NCBI GenBank assembly: GCA_014885115.2
Contig: WKLE02000838.1
Location: 1-10,156, forward strand
From: Asterionellopsis glacialis
Lineage: Eukaryota; Bacillariophyta; Plagiogrammaphyceae; Rhaphoneidales; Asterionellopsidaceae
DNA: 10,156 bases
Direction: 5' to 3'
Part shown: in pieces, positions 7,324-10,156 of the stretch
How the letters are laid out: each line of letters opens with the position of its first letter
Numbering within the stretch: the first letter of the stretch is position 1
The notes under the pieces: generated by a model
The model's database searches: none
Told to the model about the DNA's origin: nothing
Seen by the model: the letters and a program-made list of their open reading frames with translations, nothing else
Translations under genes and position numbers: made by a program

Positions 7324-7925
7324 GAATTCTCATTTCCTTTGTATCATGTTGATGACTGAAACAACATTTTCATTTGTTGAATTTTTTTTCGCTTCTGTGC
7401 AATTCAACTTTCACTTGGTCTTTTAATCCAAATTCCAAATCATTCACGGCTAAATTGCAGCAAGAGTCCTAATTGTATTGGAACCATACAATCGTGGAAG
7501 AAGATCTCCCAGCTAACGAAACAGCCAAGTGAACGTCCTCAAAGGCCGATGATGTCCCCTCGAAATCGCCATGCACAAGGTTAGACCCATTTTGGAAGGA
7601 AGTGCAAAACCTTAATTTAGAATCTTTGACTATAATACAAAGATGCCATAGCAGAAAGGAGCTACAATAGTAAAATGCCAAACGAAAACAAGGTTCCCTA
7701 TCTCATCAGAGGCGTCCCCGATCTTTCTGTATGAGAACATAAAACTACAACGTTAGACACTGACATCAGTTTTCGATATGAGTTTGGACATGTGTCAAAA
7801 CTATTGGTGCCAGTCTACTATCAGTAATTGTATCTGGACGATCTTGCGAAACAATGACACAGGTTTTAATGATAACAGCTCTATTGTTAACCCCGAAATA
7901 CTACCATCCTTCCAAGGTACCGAGA

Positions 7926-10114
7926 CTATGTTAAGCTCATTAAATCCCTCATGAGCAATTCGTCTTCTTTTTTTACAAATCGGCCCTTTACACGTAATCG
8001 ACTATCAGCAAAATTTTTGCGTACATCATACTTAACGGTCTTGGTCCATACACGGTGGTTTCGTTTTTCTAAAAACCTTTCAATTCTCATCTTACGACTT
8101 TCCGGTGAATAGGCCCCGATCCATCCATCTGGACGTTCCACTTCCATCAATCCATCGATATCTGTAGATACCTTGAGATTAGGGTCACTCATTGATCTCG
8201 GTCGTCCTAATCCTGATGGGGTTTCCTTACGTTCTTCAACTTCTTCCTGTTCTTGCTGTTGTTGCTTTTGCTTTTGTTGCTTGGCTCGTACAGCTGCAGC
8301 CTTGCGTTCTTTCTTTTCGGCACGATCACGTGCATCACGTTCCTTCTTTTCTCGCATCTCTTGCTCACGTCGTTCTTTCTTTAATTGCTTTTCACGTTCC
8401 TTTTCTTCCTTCTTTAATTGCTTTTCACGTCGGCGCTCTTCTGCTAATTCTTTCTTTGTCTTTAATTTTGAATCACTCTTAGACCGTCCATATTGTGCTA
8501 AGCTTGCCCCGATGCCACCACGTTCTTGTTGCTGCTGTTTCTGCTGGTTAGGGTTTAAAATAAATACACCCCCATTAGCATCTTGAACCTTAGTTTGCAT
8601 CGAATTTGCATCAGCACTGCCCCTAGATGATAGTTTCTTTGATGTCGATTTTGCCTTGACCTTTTTATTCTCGTTGTTGCCATTATTTGGAAGTTGAGCC
8701 GCATTTGCCGGATCCATCCATCGCCCATAGACTTCTTGTGCATCACCAGAATGAGGCGTATAATCCGAGGACAACAATGCACCAAATGCTAATGAATTGG
8801 AACGGAATCTTGTCTGCTCTTGCAAGTCTGGTGATGGTATAGCTCTACCTTGTCCAAATGCTTGTGCAGCTGAAGCAGTCGTAGAAGGTAATTGTACATA
8901 ATCTTGTTCACCACCTGCAAATTCACCATTAAAGTCTAATTCACCAATACCATCATCACCCTCTCCTGTATAAGCAGATTGGAGGGAGGGTGATACCATA
9001 TTAGGTGCTGGTAGGTTGCTCGCGTTGTTGTTGTTACTTGTGCTGTTATTACTCATCATTTGCTGTACCTGTTGCTTTGTAGGGAAATGAGGCGGTGGCT
9101 GCATAGGAATAGGTTCTGAGGAATGTGGTTGTAATAAAGGTGGAGCCCCACTGCTACCATCCACATTACCACCCCCTGCAGCATGCATATTATCATTGGT
9201 AGTGGATGTAGTAACTGCAGCTTCTTCCATACCAGCGTAATCGTCAACAGTTAAAAAGTCTAAGTCTAAATCTCCGAGCAAATCAATATCCTGTGCAGCC
9301 TTGGATGAAAAGGCACCTGATTGAATTAAATTCTGGAGAGTCGAGGTATCACCCGATTCAAACTTATCAAGTGCTGCTTGCAAAGCTTCATCACCAGAAA
9401 TAATTAGATCTTTTAATACAGTCTTCTGTTGACGATCAATAAAACCTAAATCTTCTAAATCAGAAGCAGATCGGAGACGTCCTGATATACTCTGTTTGTT
9501 TTAGGGGAGAAAAGGAATGTTAGTAAGAAAAACAAAACAGCGAAGAAAAGAAAATAGGGATTACGACACACGCACGACTTGAAACATACCCCTGATCTTA
9601 TACGTTTCCCGAAATGTTGTGCTTCATACGAAGTAGGTGCCAATGCACCTGGTGGTGTATGGCTCATCGCATTAAAAAAAGAAGACGGCGAACCTTGAGA
9701 ACCAGAACCAGGTTGACTTGAGTGATTGAGTTGCTGTGGGATTGCTTTTGGTTGCGACCGTCGCAACTCCTGCTGTTGCTGCTGCAATTGACCAGGTTGT
9801 GTGATAGGCTTGTGGTTATCATTCATATGAGACTGATGATTTTGGATTTGTTGTTCTTCATGGTGATGAAATCCTACCGACGTTGAGGCGAATTCTGGCT
9901 CTTCCTCTTCCGCGATGGCTAATGCTTTGTCTACAAAGTCGGGCGTATCAGCGAAATCATCCTTTAGATGACTTACTAAATGAGCAACTGTTCGACCACT
10001 TTCGGTAAGACTGAAATCAATATCAAGATCATCGTGCGCATGGCCAGATCCCAACGATGATGTATCGTCGTGAGAAGGACCGAAATGGCCAGCTGAACTA
10101 ATATTTGTGCTCAT
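7926..10114 (-). CDS. CCT-motif transcription regulator, Q/N-rich, two exons
   Basis: Exon 1 is 10114-9590 and exon 2 is 9491-7926. They join in phase 0 to give 696 residues. ATG 10114 has an in-frame TAA seven codons upstream (10136-10138). The C-terminal CCT motif (641-683) is clear: RKMRIERFLEKR, W-T-K-x-V-KYDVRK, then AD-SRLRVKGRF. CCT motifs of CONSTANS, TOC1 and related plant proteins mediate nuclear import and DNA or NF-Y binding. The protein has no B-box zinc finger, receiver or GATA domain. Other segments are an acidic-hydrophobic stretch (243-265, DIDLLGDLDLDFLTVDDY) resembling an activation domain; Q-runs (109-115, 491-496, 584-587); an N-rich run (about 321-332); and a long charged Lys/Glu/Arg helix (about 512-600), probably coiled coil. 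Five basic-Ser sites of the type RSxS recur. A role as a nuclear regulator is inferred from the CCT motif. Its targets and any clock or light link are unknown. The last exon end (TAG 7926) faces the BSD gene. Confidence 0.92.
7968..8096 (-). other. CCT motif coding segment
   Basis: This encodes residues 641-683. The diagnostic residues are present: R-x-x-R-I-x-R-F-x-E-K-R at the start, W and K in the middle, K-Y-D-V-R-K, A-D, and the closing R-x-K-G-R-F-V. The motif is full-length, about 43 residues, and sits 13 residues from the C-terminus, where CCT motifs usually lie. Confidence 0.93.
8377..8430 (-). repeat. 33-bp period repeat in the charged helix
   Basis: A 21-nt identical word occurs at 8377-8397 and 8410-8430, exactly 33 nt apart. 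It encodes the twice-seen peptide EKQLKKE with an 11-residue period (EKQLKKEEKER then EKQLKKERREQ). Near-identity at DNA level suggests a fairly recent in-frame duplication. An 11-residue period suits an extended charged helix. Confidence 0.75.
9492..9589 (-). other. Intron in the CCT gene
   Basis: A 98-nt GT-AG intron on the minus strand. The donor is GGG|GTATGT (exon ends 9590) and the acceptor AACAAACAG|AGT (exon resumes 9491). It is phase 0. A perfect TACTAAC branch-site match lies at 9519-9525 on the minus strand, its branch A (9520) 28 nt from the acceptor, with pyrimidine-rich DNA around it. Without splicing the frame runs into a Phe-rich tail and stops at 9455, losing the CCT motif. 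Confidence 0.9.
9769..9789 (-). repeat. CAG/CAA microsatellite (poly-Gln)
   Basis: A short trinucleotide tract encodes the Gln run near residues 109-115 of the CCT protein. Similar CAA/CAG tracts lie at about 8250-8282 and 8524-8545, and an AAC/AAT (Asn) tract at about 9018-9050. These are likely length-variable between strains. Confidence 0.7.
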
Positions 10115-10117
10115 TAT

Positions 10118-10123
10118 TGACGT
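10118..10123. promoter_or_regulatory. TGACGT bZIP/CRE-like hexamer in the CCT 5' leader
   Basis: TGACGT lies immediately upstream of the CCT gene ATG. The same hexamer is known as a CO2/cAMP-response element in diatom promoters. A single hexamer so close to the start codon may be chance, and the promoter proper lies outside the window. Confidence 0.2.
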
Positions 10124-10156
10124 TCTCTGTTGCGATTACAGTACTGTCGTCTCAAC

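Larger units (their letters stand above)
7090..7925. other. Spacer between convergent genes
   Basis: 836 bp between the stops of the BSD and CCT genes, presumably holding both 3' UTRs. It contains the 16-bp palindrome at 7259-7274, an AT-rich inverted repeat (ATTTGTT/AACAAAT, 7302-7323), T-rich DNA to about 7400, and a more GC-balanced stretch from about 7440. In that stretch a 70-codon minus-strand frame (7469-7681) begins with TTG and shows no recognisable domain. It was not called as a gene. Confidence 0.6.

Noticed and set aside
7469..7681. 70-aa minus-strand ORF in the convergent spacer
   Set aside because: No ATG (starts TTG), no recognised domain and no splice signals linking it to the CCT gene.
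8173..8586. 137-aa plus-strand ORF rich in Ser, Cys, Phe and Arg
   Set aside because: It is the antisense shadow of the Lys/Glu/Gln-rich helix of the CCT gene, which has a real domain and splice structure on the other strand.
9751..9767. Inverted repeat GTTGCGA-CCG-TCGCAAC inside CCT exon 1
   Set aside because: It lies in a Gln/Arg coding stretch and is readily explained by codon content; no non-coding role supported.
1..10156. tRNA, rRNA, CRISPR array or transposase
   Set aside because: I looked for T-loop words, regular spacer-repeat arrays and transposase motifs on both strands and saw none.

Overview
The window looks like nuclear DNA of a photosynthetic stramenopile, most likely a diatom. 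Four things point that way: a long array of helicase-associated (HA) repeats with no helicase, a family greatly expanded in diatoms; a signal peptide whose cleavage site resembles the diatom plastid ASAF motif; a CCT-motif regulator; and short GT-AG introns of about 100 nt with eukaryotic start contexts. The species cannot be named from sequence alone. No bacterial operon, rRNA, tRNA, CRISPR array or recognisable transposon was found.

Layout. 1-461 is AT-rich non-coding DNA. 462-773 (minus) is a small two-helix membrane ORF, possibly the last exon of a gene whose 5' part is not recognised. 813-1833 is non-coding, with a 76-80 bp imperfect direct duplication, a GTC-rich stretch, GTACC palindromes and a TATA box. 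1834-4536 (plus) is a single-exon gene with seven HA repeats. 4537-5939 is a long intergenic region rich in short GGTAC-type palindromes. 5940-7089 (plus) is a two-exon BSD-domain gene. 7090-7925 is the spacer between convergent genes and contains a perfect 16-bp palindrome. 7926-10114 (minus) is a two-exon gene for a Q/N-rich CCT-domain protein.

How the genes relate. They are independent eukaryotic units, not an operon. Two may act on gene expression: the CCT protein as a putative transcription regulator, and the HA-repeat protein as a putative nucleic-acid binder that may be targeted to the plastid. The BSD protein resembles the SYAP1/BSDC1-type family, whose members are linked to membrane or trafficking and signalling roles. 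No new multi-gene system is evident. The most unusual items are the seven-repeat HA protein with conflicting targeting signals, the recurring R-x-R-S-x-S sites in the CCT protein, and the palindrome-rich intergenic DNA.
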